A DNA stretch of 64,000 nucleotides from assembly GCF_001687545.1 (NCBI RefSeq), contig NZ_CP016545.1, positions 744,001 through 808,000 of the forward strand, given 5' to 3'. The notes beneath the pieces were generated by a model, which had not been told where the DNA came from, made no database searches, and saw nothing but the letters and a program-made list of their open reading frames with translations. Positions 1 through 9,786 of this stretch are shown piece after piece. The DNA is from Paraurantiacibacter namhicola (GTDB lineage Bacteria; Pseudomonadota; Alphaproteobacteria; Sphingomonadales; Sphingomonadaceae). Position 1 is the stretch's first letter. Each line of letters starts with the position of its first letter. The position numbers and the translations under genes were made by a program.

Positions 1-1059
1 ATTGCGCGGCAGCTCGCCCCGCTGCCGGTCCACGCGCTGCGGCTGGACGGCCCCACCGTGCTGCTGCTGCGCCGCCTTGGCATCAAGACCGTGGGCGCGC
101 TGGCCGATGTGCCGCGCGATGCGCTGGTGCGCCGTTTCCGCCGGGTGGAGAAGCTGGCGTCCAACCCCGTGCTGCGGCTGGACCAGGCAACGGGCCGCCA
201 GCGCGAGCTGCTCGTCTCCCACGCCCTGCGCCCGCCGATGCGCGCGGCGCGGCGCATGGCGGAACCCTTAGGTGACCTCGCCGGACTGGAACAGGTGCTC
301 GGCGACCTGTGCGGCGATCTGTGCGCCATGCTGGAAAAGGCCGGCAGCGGCGCGCGCGCCGTGGTTTTCACCGCATACCGCGTGGACGGGGAGACGCACG
401 GCGTGGAGGCCCGCACCAGCCGCGCCACGCGCGATGCGGCGCATCTCGCCGCGCTGTTCGATGGCAAGCTGGACGCCATCGACCCCGGCTTCGGGATAGA
501 GGCCGCCACGCTGGAGGCAGTGGACGGCGAAGGCCTGGGCGCGCGCCAGGCCGGGCTGGTGCAGGACGAGGCTGGCCAAGGCGGCGAGGACGGCGAGGAC
601 GACATGGCCTTTGCCCGCATGATCGACCGGCTGGTGGCGCGGCTGGGCGAATGGTCCGTCCTGCGCCCGGTGCGCAAGGGCAGCCACTGGCCAGAACGCG
701 GCGAGGTGCTGGTGCCGGTGTCCGGTGCGCAGGAGACTGTACCCCATCCCGCCACCCCCAATTCCCCTCGCCCGCTGCGCCTGTTGCCCAATCCGGAGGA
801 GACGCAGGTAATGCACGCCGTGCCCGATGGCCCGCCCGCGCGCTTTCGCTGGCGGCACCGGATGCACAACATCACGCGCAGTTCCGGTCCGGAACGCATC
901 GCGCCCGAATGGTGGCGCGAGCGGGCGGGCGCGCGGCTGCGCGATTACTACCATGTCGAGGATACGGAGGGCCGCCGCTACTGGTTGTACCGCGAAGGCG
1001 TGGCGGGTGACGGGCGCGGCGATGTGACGCGCTGGTTCGTCCACGGGCTGGACGCCTGA
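1..1059 (+). CDS. imuB: ImuB-type Y-family DNA polymerase-like protein, 5' end missing
   Basis: The reading frame is open from base 1, so the N-terminal catalytic part lies outside the window; 352 residues are visible. The opening residues (LDGPTVLLLRRLGIKTVGAL) are the helix-hairpin-helix/thumb region typical of Y-family polymerases. The little-finger region follows. The C-terminus (RYWLYREG, then WFVHGLDA) matches the tail domain seen in ImuB proteins. ImuB is the inactive polymerase that bridges the beta clamp, ImuA and DnaE2 in the SOS mutasome (family knowledge). dnaE2 begins 7 bases downstream, so the two are almost certainly one operon, with imuA expected just upstream of the window. 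Any LexA box would also lie outside. Confidence 0.9.
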   Translation: MARQLAPLPVHALRLDGPTVLLLRRLGIKTVGALADVPRDALVRRFRRVEKLASNPVLRLDQATGRQRELLVSHALRPPMRAARRMAEPLGDLAGLEQVLGDLCGDLCAMLEKAGSGARAVVFTAYRVDGETHGVEARTSRATRDAAHLAALFDGKLDAIDPGFGIEAATLEAVDGEGLGARQAGLVQDEAGQGGEDGEDDMAFARMIDRLVARLGEWSVLRPVRKGSHWPERGEVLVPVSGAQETVPHPATPNSPRPLRLLPNPEETQVMHAVPDGPPARFRWRHRMHNITRSSGPERIAPEWWRERAGARLRDYYHVEDTEGRRYWLYREGVAGDGRGDVTRWFVHGLDA

Positions 1060-1066
1060 GCCCGCC

Positions 1067-4000
1067 ATGCCCGACGCCCCGCTCACCCCGGCCAAGCGGA
1101 CCATCGCCCCCGATGCCCGCCGCCATCGCCATCCCCCTTCGGCCTATGTCGAGCTGGGTCTGGCGAGCTGTTTCTCCTTCCTGCGCGGCGTGTCGGACGC
1201 GGTGGATTATGCCGAGGCGGCGTACCTGATGGGGTATGATGCGCTGGGCGTTGCGGACCGCAATTCCATGGCTGGCCTGGTCCGTCACTGGAGCGAGATG
1301 CGCAATGTGGCGCAGCGCCCGCTGGCAGGCTGCCGGCTGGTGACGGCGGCGGACGAGGAGGAGCCGGAACGCGAGTTCCTGGCCTATCCCAGGACGCGCG
1401 ATGGCTATGGCCGCCTTACCGAAATGCTGTCTGCCTCCAAGATGCATGACCGCGACGGGGTGTGGCAGGACAAGGGCGCCTGTGACCTGACGCTGGACAT
1501 GGTGGCGCAGGCTGTCGGGCAGCCGGAGCACGAGGTCGTGCTGATCGCCATCCCCCCACCGGACCTCGATAGCTTTGCAGGGGACCTTGCCGCGCTGGTG
1601 GAGCGGCTTCCCGCCATCAGCCATATCGCCGCCAGCTGGCTGTATCGCGGGGACGACCGGGCGCGGATCAACCGGTTGGACCGGCTGGCGCGCGGCCACG
1701 GCCTGCAGATCGTGACAACCAATGACGTGCTGTATCACGATCCGTCCTGCCGCCCGCTGGCGGACGTGATGGCCTGCATTCGTGAGAAATGCCTGCTGAA
1801 GGATGCCGGCACGCTGCTGGAGGCGAATGGCGAGCGGCACCTGAAGAGCCCGCAGGAAATGCAGCGCCTGTTCAGCGCATGGCCGCATGCCATCGCCCAG
1901 ACGCGCGCCATTGCCGATGCCATCCACTTCGACCTTGGCCAGCTGCGCTACGAATATCCCGAAGCCGACCTGCCCGAAGGCGCATCGCCGGACGATCACC
2001 TGAGCGAGCTGGCATGGGCGGGCGCGGCGCGGCGGTATCCGGGCGGCGTACCGGCCAAGGTGGATGCCGCCATCCGGCACGAGCTGGCCCTGATCGCGAA
2101 GATGGACATCGCGCGCTATTTCATCACCATTTACGAGATCGTGCAGCACGCCCGCTCCATCGGCATCCTGTGCCAGGGGCGCGGCTCTGCGGCCAACAGC
2201 GCGGTCTGCTACTGCCTGGAAATCACCGCCGTGGACCCGGCGACAACCGAGCTGCTGTTCGAACGCTTCATTTCCGAAGAACGGCGCGAGCCGCCCGATA
2301 TCGATGTCGATTTCGAGCATGAGCGGCGCGAGGAGGTGATCCAGCACATCTACAACCGCTATGGCCGCGACAAGGCGGGCCTGTGCGCCACCATCGTGCA
2401 TTACCGCCCGCGCATGGCGATCCGCGAAGTGGGCAAGGTGATGGGCCTGTCCGAAGATGTGACCAGCGCCATCGCGGGCACGGTGTGGGGCAGCTGGGGG
2501 ACGGAGGTCGATTACCACCGGCTGGAGGAGGAAGCCGGGCTGAACCTGTCCGACCCGCACCTGCGGCGCGTGCTGAAACTGGCCAACCAGCTGATCGGCA
2601 AGCCGCGCCACCTGGGCCAGCATGTCGGCGGCTTCATCCTGACCAAGAGCCCGCTGACGCAGGTCGTGCCGATCGGCAATGGCGCCATGCCGGAACGCAG
2701 TTTCATCGAATGGGACAAGGACGATATCGAGGCGCTGGGGATCATGAAGATCGATATCCTCGCGCTCGGCATGCTGACCTGCATCCGCAAGTGCTTCGAC
2801 CTGCTGCAGGCCCATTGCGGCGAGACGCATACGCTGGCGAGTATCGAGCAGGAGGACCAGGCGGTCTACGCCATGCTGCAGAAGGGGGATTCGCTGGGTG
2901 TTTTCCAGGTGGAAAGCCGCGCGCAGATGAACATGCTGCCGCGCCTGCGGCCCAAGACCTTCTACGACCTTGTCATCCAGGTGGCGATCGTGCGGCCCGG
3001 CCCCATCCAGGGGGACATGGTCCACCCCTACCTGAAACGGCGCAAAGGGCGGGAGAAACCCTTCTACCCCGAGCCTGCGCCCGAACACGGCCCGCCGGAC
3101 GAATTGCGCAATATCCTGGAGCGGACGCTGGGCGTGCCGATCTTCCAGGAACAGGCGATGAAGATCGCCATGGTGGCCGCCCGCTTCACCCCGCAGGAGG
3201 CGAACCAGTTGCGCAAAGCCATGGCCACTTTCCGCAGCCGGGGCGGGGTGACGGCGCATAAGGACAAGCTGGTCGGCCGCATGGTGAAGCGCGGATACGA
3301 TCCGGAGTTCTCGGAACGCTGCTTCAGCCAGATCGAGGGGTTCGGCGAATACGGCTTTCCAGAAAGCCACGCCGCCAGCTTTGCGCACATTGTCTACGTC
3401 TCCAGCTGGATCAAGCATTATCACCCGGCGATCTTCGCCTGCGGCCTGCTGAATTCGCAGCCCATGGGCTTTTACGCCCCGGCGCAGATCGTGCGCTGCG
3501 CGCGCGAGCACGGGGTGAAGGTGCTGGCGCCGGACGTGAACCTGTCGGACTGGGATAATACCGTGGAATGGCAGGTGGTGGGCGGGCAGCGCCAGCTGGT
3601 GCTGCGGCTGGGCCTGCGCCAGGTGGACGGGCTGGCAGAGGCAGACATGGCGCGCCTGCTGGCGCATCGCGGCACGCCCTATACGGACGTGGAGTCGCTG
3701 CGCACCCGCGCGCGGCTGGGCACGCGGCCGATCCAGCTGCTGGCCGCTGCCGATGCCTTCCGCTCCATGGGCAAGGACCGGCGCGCCGCGCTGTGGGATG
3801 CCCGCGCGCTGAAGAACGCGCCGGACCTGCCGCTGTTCACCCATGCCGAGGAGCGCGACGAGGGGGAGGACACGCCCGTCCTGCTGCCTGCCATGCCGCT
3901 GAGCGAGCATGTGGTGGCCGATTACCAGACCACGCGCCTGTCGCTGAAGGCACACCCCATGGCCTTTTTGCGAGAGCATTATGCCGGGCGCGGATATACC

Positions 4001-4423
4001 CCCGCATCCGCCCTGCGATCCTGCCGGTTCAACCAGGCGGTGCGCGTGTCCGGCATGGTGCTGATCCGCCAGCGGCCGGGCAGCGCCAAGGGCGTATGCT
4101 TCATCACGCTGGAGGACGAGACAGGCGTCGCCAACCTCGTCATCTGGCCGGATGTGATGGAGGCGCATCGCAAGATCGTGATGGGCGCGCGGCTGATGGC
4201 GGTGGAAGGCACGGTGCAGATGGACGAGGACGTGATCCATGTCGTCGCGGCCCGCATCCATGACGAGACGGCATCGCTCTCCATGCTGTCGGACGACATG
4301 CTGAAGCCGGACATGGCGCGCGCCGACCATGTGAAAAGCCCGCTGTCCTGCACGCTGGGCGCGCATATCGTGCGCCACCCGCGCGATGTGTCCGTGATCC
4401 CGAAATCGCGGGATTTCCATTGA
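1067..4423 (+). CDS. dnaE2: Error-prone DNA polymerase III alpha subunit DnaE2 (ImuC)
   Basis: The 1118-residue length is normal for DnaE2, somewhat shorter than replicative DnaE. The N-terminal PHP domain is clear from about residue 25 (YVELGLASCFSFLRG, then ALGVADRNSMAGLVRH). The polymerase core contains the catalytic aspartate motif PPDIDVDF near residue 410 and the conserved VRPGPIQGDMVHPYL and GFPESHAASFAHIVY blocks. An OB-fold region sits near residues 980-1070. It performs translesion synthesis with ImuB after SOS induction, raising mutation rate (family knowledge). It is 7 bases downstream of imuB, and the ATG follows a GA-rich stretch at the end of imuB. Confidence 0.96.
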   Translation: MPDAPLTPAKRTIAPDARRHRHPPSAYVELGLASCFSFLRGVSDAVDYAEAAYLMGYDALGVADRNSMAGLVRHWSEMRNVAQRPLAGCRLVTAADEEEPEREFLAYPRTRDGYGRLTEMLSASKMHDRDGVWQDKGACDLTLDMVAQAVGQPEHEVVLIAIPPPDLDSFAGDLAALVERLPAISHIAASWLYRGDDRARINRLDRLARGHGLQIVTTNDVLYHDPSCRPLADVMACIREKCLLKDAGTLLEANGERHLKSPQEMQRLFSAWPHAIAQTRAIADAIHFDLGQLRYEYPEADLPEGASPDDHLSELAWAGAARRYPGGVPAKVDAAIRHELALIAKMDIARYFITIYEIVQHARSIGILCQGRGSAANSAVCYCLEITAVDPATTELLFERFISEERREPPDIDVDFEHERREEVIQHIYNRYGRDKAGLCATIVHYRPRMAIREVGKVMGLSEDVTSAIAGTVWGSWGTEVDYHRLEEEAGLNLSDPHLRRVLKLANQLIGKPRHLGQHVGGFILTKSPLTQVVPIGNGAMPERSFIEWDKDDIEALGIMKIDILALGMLTCIRKCFDLLQAHCGETHTLASIEQEDQAVYAMLQKGDSLGVFQVESRAQMNMLPRLRPKTFYDLVIQVAIVRPGPIQGDMVHPYLKRRKGREKPFYPEPAPEHGPPDELRNILERTLGVPIFQEQAMKIAMVAARFTPQEANQLRKAMATFRSRGGVTAHKDKLVGRMVKRGYDPEFSERCFSQIEGFGEYGFPESHAASFAHIVYVSSWIKHYHPAIFACGLLNSQPMGFYAPAQIVRCAREHGVKVLAPDVNLSDWDNTVEWQVVGGQRQLVLRLGLRQVDGLAEADMARLLAHRGTPYTDVESLRTRARLGTRPIQLLAAADAFRSMGKDRRAALWDARALKNAPDLPLFTHAEERDEGEDTPVLLPAMPLSEHVVADYQTTRLSLKAHPMAFLREHYAGRGYTPASALRSCRFNQAVRVSGMVLIRQRPGSAKGVCFITLEDETGVANLVIWPDVMEAHRKIVMGARLMAVEGTVQMDEDVIHVVAARIHDETASLSMLSDDMLKPDMARADHVKSPLSCTLGAHIVRHPRDVSVIPKSRDFH

Positions 4424-4576
4424 TGCGCCCGGGGAACGCGGCCGAGACTCGCAAAAACCCTGTGCGACACCAGCAGGCTGTTGTATGTTTGCCGCTGAAC
4501 GCACCTGCGCACTATGCTGTTGAAAAGACACGCAGAATGCGGATAATCCAGGGCGCCATGGCTTTGGAGGGAATCG

Positions 4577-5137
4577 GTGCACTGGCTGGAAACGGCAAAG
4601 CCGTCCGTTTTGCGCCTGAAAAGCGCCTTCGAACGCAGCAATGTCTCGCTGACGCTGGCGGACATGACGCTGCCGGATTCCCCGCTTATTGCAATCAACG
4701 AACCGTTCCGGCGAATGACGGGATATGATCCGCAGCAGGCGCTGGGCCGCAATTGCCGCTTCCTCCAGCCGGCGGGCGGCGCGGGGCCGGTACGGGCGCG
4801 CATCCGCAGCTTCATGAAGGACGAAGCGCAGGAGGAAGGCCGCTTTATCGTGCCCAATGTGTCGCGCGGTGGCAGGCCCTTCCTCAATCTCGTCTACATT
4901 TCCAAGATGCGGATCGACGGAAGGTTTACCTTCGCGCTCGGCTCGCAATTCGACATCACGGGCAAGGACAAGCGCATGGCCGATATTTACGATACGGCAC
5001 TGAGGCAGGACGTTCTCAGCCTCGGCAAGCTTGCAGGAGAATATGGGATCGTCATGCTGGGCACATACGATTCGCTGGCCTCCAGCCATTCCATCATCGC
5101 GCGCAACCGGATTACATCGCAAGAGGACCACCTATGA
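4577..5137 (+). CDS. Short LOV (blue-light PAS) protein
   Basis: This 186-residue protein starts at GTG, four bases after a strong GGAGGGA ribosome site at 4566-4572. Residues 20-130 form a PAS domain with the LOV signature GRNCRFLQP. Cys60 occupies the position that forms the flavin-cysteinyl adduct, so blue-light sensing with FMN is expected (family knowledge). The C-terminal 50 residues carry no output domain, so it must signal by contact with a partner. Its stop overlaps the start of the downstream CheB-CheR-kinase gene (ATGA at 5134-5137), implying translational coupling and a shared function. Flavin contacts beyond the Cys motif were not checked in detail. Confidence 0.88.
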   Translation: MHWLETAKPSVLRLKSAFERSNVSLTLADMTLPDSPLIAINEPFRRMTGYDPQQALGRNCRFLQPAGGAGPVRARIRSFMKDEAQEEGRFIVPNVSRGGRPFLNLVYISKMRIDGRFTFALGSQFDITGKDKRMADIYDTALRQDVLSLGKLAGEYGIVMLGTYDSLASSHSIIARNRITSQEDHL

Positions 5138-8100
5138 GCATCCCTGCAACCACTGTTCCGGTCGTGGGTGTCGGGGCTTCGGCCGGCGGGCTGGAAGCCC
5201 TGCGCGAGGTATTCCAGGCCTATTCCGAGGATACGGGCCTGGCATTCGTGGTCGTGCCGCACCTCGATCCGACACATGAGTCGCTGATGGCGCAGCTGAT
5301 CGAGCGTTACACGAAGATGGATGTGCGCCAGGCGGAAGGCGGGGAGGAGCTGAAGGCCGACAGCGTTTACGTGATCCCGCCCGGTCACGGCCTCGCCATC
5401 GAGGATGGCATATTGGTCCTGACCGAATTTTCCGATCCGCGCGGGCAGCGCAGGCCGATCGACGACTTCTTCGAAAGCCTGGCCACAGCCTGCGAGGACA
5501 TGGCCGCTTGCGTTATCCTTTCGGGCACGGGCGCGGATGGCAGCCGCGGCCTGCGCGCCATCAAGGAAAACGGCGGCCTCGCCATTGCGCAGGATCCCGC
5601 CACAGCGCGCTATGACGGGATGCCCGTCTCCGCCATCAGCACCGGCCTCGTCGACATCGTGGCAGAGCCGGCCAGCATCATCGAGACATTGCGCGATTTC
5701 TTCAGCCGTTCGGGACAATCGAACAGGGTCAATGAAGCCGCAGCGGTCACCGACCATATCGACGACCTGTGCGAAGTCCTTCGCGAGGCGGTGGGCCATG
5801 ACTTCTCGCGCTACAAACGTACGACGATGACCCGCCGTGTCGCGCGGCGCATGCAGGTCCTCTCGATCGACAATGCGGCGGATTACGTCGCGCGCATCCG
5901 TTCCGACGAGGACGAATGCCGGGCGCTGTTCCAGGACCTGCTGATCAACGTGACGCAGTTCTTTCGTGACGAAGACGAATTCGGTGCGCTGCAAAAGCAG
6001 GCGATCGAAAAGCTTGTGACAGAAGCGCGCGACGGACAGGAAATCCGCATCTGGGTGGCCGGGGCATCCAGCGGAGAAGAGGCCTACACCATCGCCATCC
6101 TGTTCGCCGAGGCCATGCGGCAGCAGGAGAAGCGGCCCTACATACAGATTTTTGCGACCGACATCGATGACAAGATGCTCGATATCGCCCGCAGCGCGAC
6201 ATATCCGCTTTCCGCGCTGGCGGACATCCCGGTCGAATACCAGCACCGCTACGTCATCGGTAACCCCGACACTTTCAGCATGGTGCCGCAGATCCGCGAC
6301 ATGGTGCGCTTCAGCCTGCATAACCTCGTACGCGATCCGCCCTTTTCGAAGATCAGCCTGGTGTCCTGCCGAAACCTGCTGATCTATTTCGACGATGTGC
6401 TGCAGAAGCAGGTGCTGCCCCTGTTCCACTTCGCGCTGCGCGACAGCGGCTACCTGTTCCTGGGCACGTCCGAAGGTATCGGCCGGTTCGAGGACCTGTT
6501 CGATACGGTGGACCAGCGCGCCAAGATTTTCCGCCGCAAGAATGTGAAAAGCCAGTACTCGCTGCAGATCGGCCACCAGACCACGCCGGTCTATGCCCGC
6601 CGCCGCCAGCGCGTAAGTGCCAGTGCTGAACAGGAGGACATCCCCTCAGGTTCGACGGAAATTGCCGCGCTTCGCCGGGTTGCGGAACGTTACGCCCCGG
6701 TCAGTTTTCTGGTCGATGAGGAAGGCCTGCTGCTGCAGAAATGGGGCGCTGCCGGCAAGTTCCTGGAATTCCCCGATCGAAACGAGCGCAACCTGCACGT
6801 ACCGACGCTGGCAAGGCCGGGCCTTCGTGAAGCCGTGGGCCCGCTGCTGCGCAAGACGGTGGAAGGGCAGAACCGAACGGTCTCGCGCGGGCTGGAGATC
6901 ACGACCGAATTCGGGAAGATCGAGGTTTCGGTTCTGTGCGAACCGGTCGATTCCGGCGGATACCTCATCGTCATCAAGGAGACCGGCCAGCTGGAACCCT
7001 TCGATGTCGACGAGGCGGACGAATTCGATCCGGGTGAGGGGCAATTGCAGTTCCTGGAAGAGGAGCTGCAGAACACGCGTTACCGCTTGCGTTCCACGGT
7101 GGAGGAGCTGGAGACCACGAACGAGGAGCTTAAGAGCTCCAACGAAGAAATGATGTCGATGAACGAGGAGCTCCAGTCCACCAACGAGGAGCTGACGACC
7201 GTCAATGACGAGCTGAAGACCAAGGTCGACCAGGTCACCGTGGCCAATGCGGACATCAAGAACTTCTTCGATACGACCGAACTGATCGTGCTGGTGGTCG
7301 ATGCCGAGATGAACCTGCGCAGCTTCACCGATGCAGCGATGGATGTCTTCCCGATCGACAAGCGCGATATCGGCCGTCCGCTGAGCGACTTGCCGACCAA
7401 GCTGGACAGCAACGATTACCTCATGGCGGCCATGACGGCAGCATCCGACGGGCAGACCACGCAATATCGCACCGCTGCGACCGATGGGGATTCGGACTAT
7501 ATTGCCCGCATCATCCCTTATCGCCGCATGGACGGGACGATCGAAGGCGCCACACTGGTATTTACCGACGTGACGGAGGCCCTGCGGCTGGAACGGGAGC
7601 TGCGCGAGGAACGCGAACGCCTGCGCCTGGCCCTCGAAGTCGCCAAGGTCGGTATCTGGGAATACGAACCGTCCTCCGACATCACGGTGCTGGATGCGAC
7701 AGAGCGGTCGCTGCTGGACCTGGGTGAGGATGAGGGCGACCGGATGGAGCCGATCCTTGCCCGGATGTCCGGCGAAGACCGCGACCGGATCAATGCCGCC
7801 CTGCGGCGCGCGATGGACGGCACGATGGACTTCGACGAGACCTTCCGCATCCCCTTGCGCGAAGGCGGGCACCGCTGGCTGCATGGTCTGGGGCGCCGCA
7901 TTATCAATGGCGATACCAGGAAGTTCATCGGCGTGACTTATGACATCACGGCCGAGCGGCAGCTGCTTGAAGAACGCGAGCTGCTGCTGCGCGAGATGAA
8001 CCACCGGGTGAAGAACCTGTTCGCGATCATCGCGGCGATGGTGATGCTGGTTCGCCGCGAGTCCACCGACCTCGATGAATTCGCCGAGGCGCTGCGCTCT

Positions 8101-8538
8101 CGCATCTATGCGCTTGGCCGCTCGCATGCGCTGACGTCCAATTCGCAGCTGACCAGCGATAGCGTGTCGCTGCGCGACCTGGTGATGACAGTCCTGGAGC
8201 CATCGATGGGTGAGCAGGATGTCACCGTCGACGGGCCCGAGGTGGAGATCCCGGTAAAGCGGCTCACCTCGGTCGCCATGATCCTTTACGAATGGACCAC
8301 CAATGCGACGAAATACGGCGCCCTGTCGCTCCCGTCTGGCAAGCTGGCGATTGGCTGGACGCACGAGGGCGAGGAGCTGGAGCTAAGCTGGCGCGAGACC
8401 GGCGGGGAGGGCGCTGGCGGCAGCGATTCCGGCTTCGGTACCAAGCTGGTCGAAGTGACGACCCGGCAGCTGAATGGTGAAGTCAGCGGTAAGAAGACCA
8501 AGCAGGGCTTCAAGCGTAGCCTGAAGTTCGCGCTTTAG
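5134..8538 (+). CDS. CheB-CheR-coiled coil-PAS-HWE histidine kinase fusion
   Basis: This is a 1134-residue multidomain signalling protein. Residues 1-190 are a CheB methylesterase with Ser16 in GASAGG, His43 in VPHLD and an Asp in SGTGADGS. Residues about 215-480 are a CheR methyltransferase (DLLINVTQFFRD and SCRNLLIYFD). A heptad-rich coiled coil at about 640-705 is full of EEL repeats. PAS/PAC modules follow. The C-terminus is an HWE/HisKA_2 kinase: H-box EMNHRVKNLFAI with phospho-acceptor His957, and WRETGG in the ATPase domain. The HRxxN form is shared with kinases feeding the PhyR general stress pathway (family knowledge). The start is fixed by the ATGA overlap with the LOV gene. A response regulator converges on its 3' end with 4 shared bases. 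Confidence 0.93.
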   Translation: MSIPATTVPVVGVGASAGGLEALREVFQAYSEDTGLAFVVVPHLDPTHESLMAQLIERYTKMDVRQAEGGEELKADSVYVIPPGHGLAIEDGILVLTEFSDPRGQRRPIDDFFESLATACEDMAACVILSGTGADGSRGLRAIKENGGLAIAQDPATARYDGMPVSAISTGLVDIVAEPASIIETLRDFFSRSGQSNRVNEAAAVTDHIDDLCEVLREAVGHDFSRYKRTTMTRRVARRMQVLSIDNAADYVARIRSDEDECRALFQDLLINVTQFFRDEDEFGALQKQAIEKLVTEARDGQEIRIWVAGASSGEEAYTIAILFAEAMRQQEKRPYIQIFATDIDDKMLDIARSATYPLSALADIPVEYQHRYVIGNPDTFSMVPQIRDMVRFSLHNLVRDPPFSKISLVSCRNLLIYFDDVLQKQVLPLFHFALRDSGYLFLGTSEGIGRFEDLFDTVDQRAKIFRRKNVKSQYSLQIGHQTTPVYARRRQRVSASAEQEDIPSGSTEIAALRRVAERYAPVSFLVDEEGLLLQKWGAAGKFLEFPDRNERNLHVPTLARPGLREAVGPLLRKTVEGQNRTVSRGLEITTEFGKIEVSVLCEPVDSGGYLIVIKETGQLEPFDVDEADEFDPGEGQLQFLEEELQNTRYRLRSTVEELETTNEELKSSNEEMMSMNEELQSTNEELTTVNDELKTKVDQVTVANADIKNFFDTTELIVLVVDAEMNLRSFTDAAMDVFPIDKRDIGRPLSDLPTKLDSNDYLMAAMTAASDGQTTQYRTAATDGDSDYIARIIPYRRMDGTIEGATLVFTDVTEALRLERELREERERLRLALEVAKVGIWEYEPSSDITVLDATERSLLDLGEDEGDRMEPILARMSGEDRDRINAALRRAMDGTMDFDETFRIPLREGGHRWLHGLGRRIINGDTRKFIGVTYDITAERQLLEERELLLREMNHRVKNLFAIIAAMVMLVRRESTDLDEFAEALRSRIYALGRSHALTSNSQLTSDSVSLRDLVMTVLEPSMGEQDVTVDGPEVEIPVKRLTSVAMILYEWTTNATKYGALSLPSGKLAIGWTHEGEELELSWRETGGEGAGGSDSGFGTKLVEVTTRQLNGEVSGKKTKQGFKRSLKFAL

Positions 8539-8954
8539 GTCTTCGCCTGCGTGGTGGCGGCTTCGATTGCCGTCACCAGCTTCGCGCATTCGACCGGCTT
8601 TTCCAGCCGCGGCCATCCGGCAAATTCATCGCGCAGCTGCTCATGATGCAGGTTCGCGCTTACAAATACGAGTGCGATTCCCTGCCCGGCGAGCTCGCGG
8701 GCCAGGGGCCACACGGTCTCGTTACCGACGTTGATGTCGAGCACGGCGACTTCGGGCTTTTCGCTCTTTAGCAGGCGGCGTGCGTCGCCAAGCGACAGCG
8801 CCTCGCCCGTCACGCGGTATCCTGCCACCTCCAGCGCCATCGACAGATCCATCAGGATCAGCGCCTCGTCTTCAACGACAAGGACCTTTCGCGACTGGCC
8901 TGCGCAGGTGATGGGCTGGACCTCCATCTTGATAGTGTTCAGTGCTGAAAGCAT
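8535..8954 (-). CDS. Single-domain response regulator
   Basis: The protein is 139 residues and consists only of a receiver domain. The acidic pair is E28/D29 in VVEDE, the phospho-acceptor is Asp73 in VLDINVG, the switch residue is Ser99 in FVSAN, and Lys119 lies in LEKPV. There is no DNA-binding or enzymatic output, so it probably acts as a phosphate sink, shuttle or protein-binding switch. Its 3' end overlaps that of the CheB-CheR-HWE kinase by 4 bases on the opposite strand, which suggests it is a target of that kinase. It lacks the FATGUY motif of SdrG-type regulators. A later start at Met10 is possible. Confidence 0.9.
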   Translation of the reverse strand: MLSALNTIKMEVQPITCAGQSRKVLVVEDEALILMDLSMALEVAGYRVTGEALSLGDARRLLKSEKPEVAVLDINVGNETVWPLARELAGQGIALVFVSANLHHEQLRDEFAGWPRLEKPVECAKLVTAIEAATTQAKT

Positions 8955-9058
8955 AGGGATTCCGTCGTGTTATCGGGGTAAAAGCCCGAGTAACCGTGAT
9001 GTTCCCGCAAAAGAGTGCCCTGCTGCGCAAGGCGGCAATCCCGATCCGCTGCAACCCG

Positions 9059-9637
9059 TCAGCCAGGTTCGCTGCCGCATGGTCCCATATATCTTACCGC
9101 GGCGTTCCATTGCACGACCGCGTAGCCGCCATCGCCAGCTGCATGGATCTCGGTCACCTCACCCTCACCCGGCCGGTTCGTGGGGGAGGCGATGTGGAAA
9201 GTGTCACCGAGCGGGCCGCTGCAAACACTGCCTGATCGGCCCTCGCCGTTCTCCATCGCATGGACACGCAGCTCGCATTCGGAGCCTGCAAGATTCTGGA
9301 AGACTGCGGCCGTGTCGCCGCTGAGATCCTTTTCTGACAAACAGATCTCGACCGGAACGCGGCCTAGTTTTGCATAATAGGCCTCCGCCACCTGCCGGTT
9401 TGCTGCCGACATGCCTTCGAAGCGGATCTCGCCGATCTCCGATTCGACGATGTAACGACCGGGCCGCTCGAACAGGCTGGTGATCGGGATGGCGTCATCC
9501 GGCAAGGGCGCAAGCATGGCCTCCTCGAACGCCTGCTCGGCCGGCTTTGCCGTCGGGTCCTCCCCTTGGCAGCCGCACAGAAGCAGCGCCGCCGCAGCCA
9601 GCCCCAAGGCTTCGCGCCTTCGTGATTTGCCTTGCAT
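9059..9637 (-). CDS. Lipoprotein of unknown function, possibly DUF3617-like
   Basis: The proposed start gives 192 residues with an arginine-rich N-terminus, a hydrophobic stretch and the lipobox LLCGC, so the mature protein should be a lipid-anchored envelope protein. A TTG/ATG-type upstream start near 9697 would only add 20 residues ahead of a less convincing signal. The mature part has a PGRYIVESEIGEI motif and four cysteines (ICLSEKD, SECELRV, SGSVCSGP, GPCGSEPG). This resembles the layout of DUF3617 proteins, but the assignment is by eye and weak. It is transcribed away from the P450 gene, and the intervening region may hold both promoters. Confidence 0.65.
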   Translation of the reverse strand: MQGKSRRREALGLAAAALLLCGCQGEDPTAKPAEQAFEEAMLAPLPDDAIPITSLFERPGRYIVESEIGEIRFEGMSAANRQVAEAYYAKLGRVPVEICLSEKDLSGDTAAVFQNLAGSECELRVHAMENGEGRSGSVCSGPLGDTFHIASPTNRPGEGEVTEIHAAGDGGYAVVQWNAAVRYMGPCGSEPG

Positions 9638-9786
9638 GAGAGCCAGCGGCTTCCTCCCTGACGTGTGAGCCGTCCGAATGGATTTTTGGTCCGGCATTAC
9701 CGGACACCTTGGATTTCCCAGTCACAAATGCCAAGCGGCGAGGAACGGGAATTGCTAGCGCTCAGGCGCGCAGGCGGGGGCTGAAC

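Noticed and set aside
872-5131. A 1419-codon open frame on the minus strand opposite dnaE2 and the LOV gene
   Set aside because: It is antisense to two well-supported genes, has no recognisable domains, is rich in His/Arg/Gln/Ala as expected for the shadow of GC-rich coding DNA, and lacks a convincing ribosome site.
5134-8538. Part of a chemotaxis operon because of the CheB and CheR domains
   Set aside because: No CheA, CheW or chemoreceptor gene is present; fused CheB-CheR-PAS-kinase proteins are a separate signalling class.
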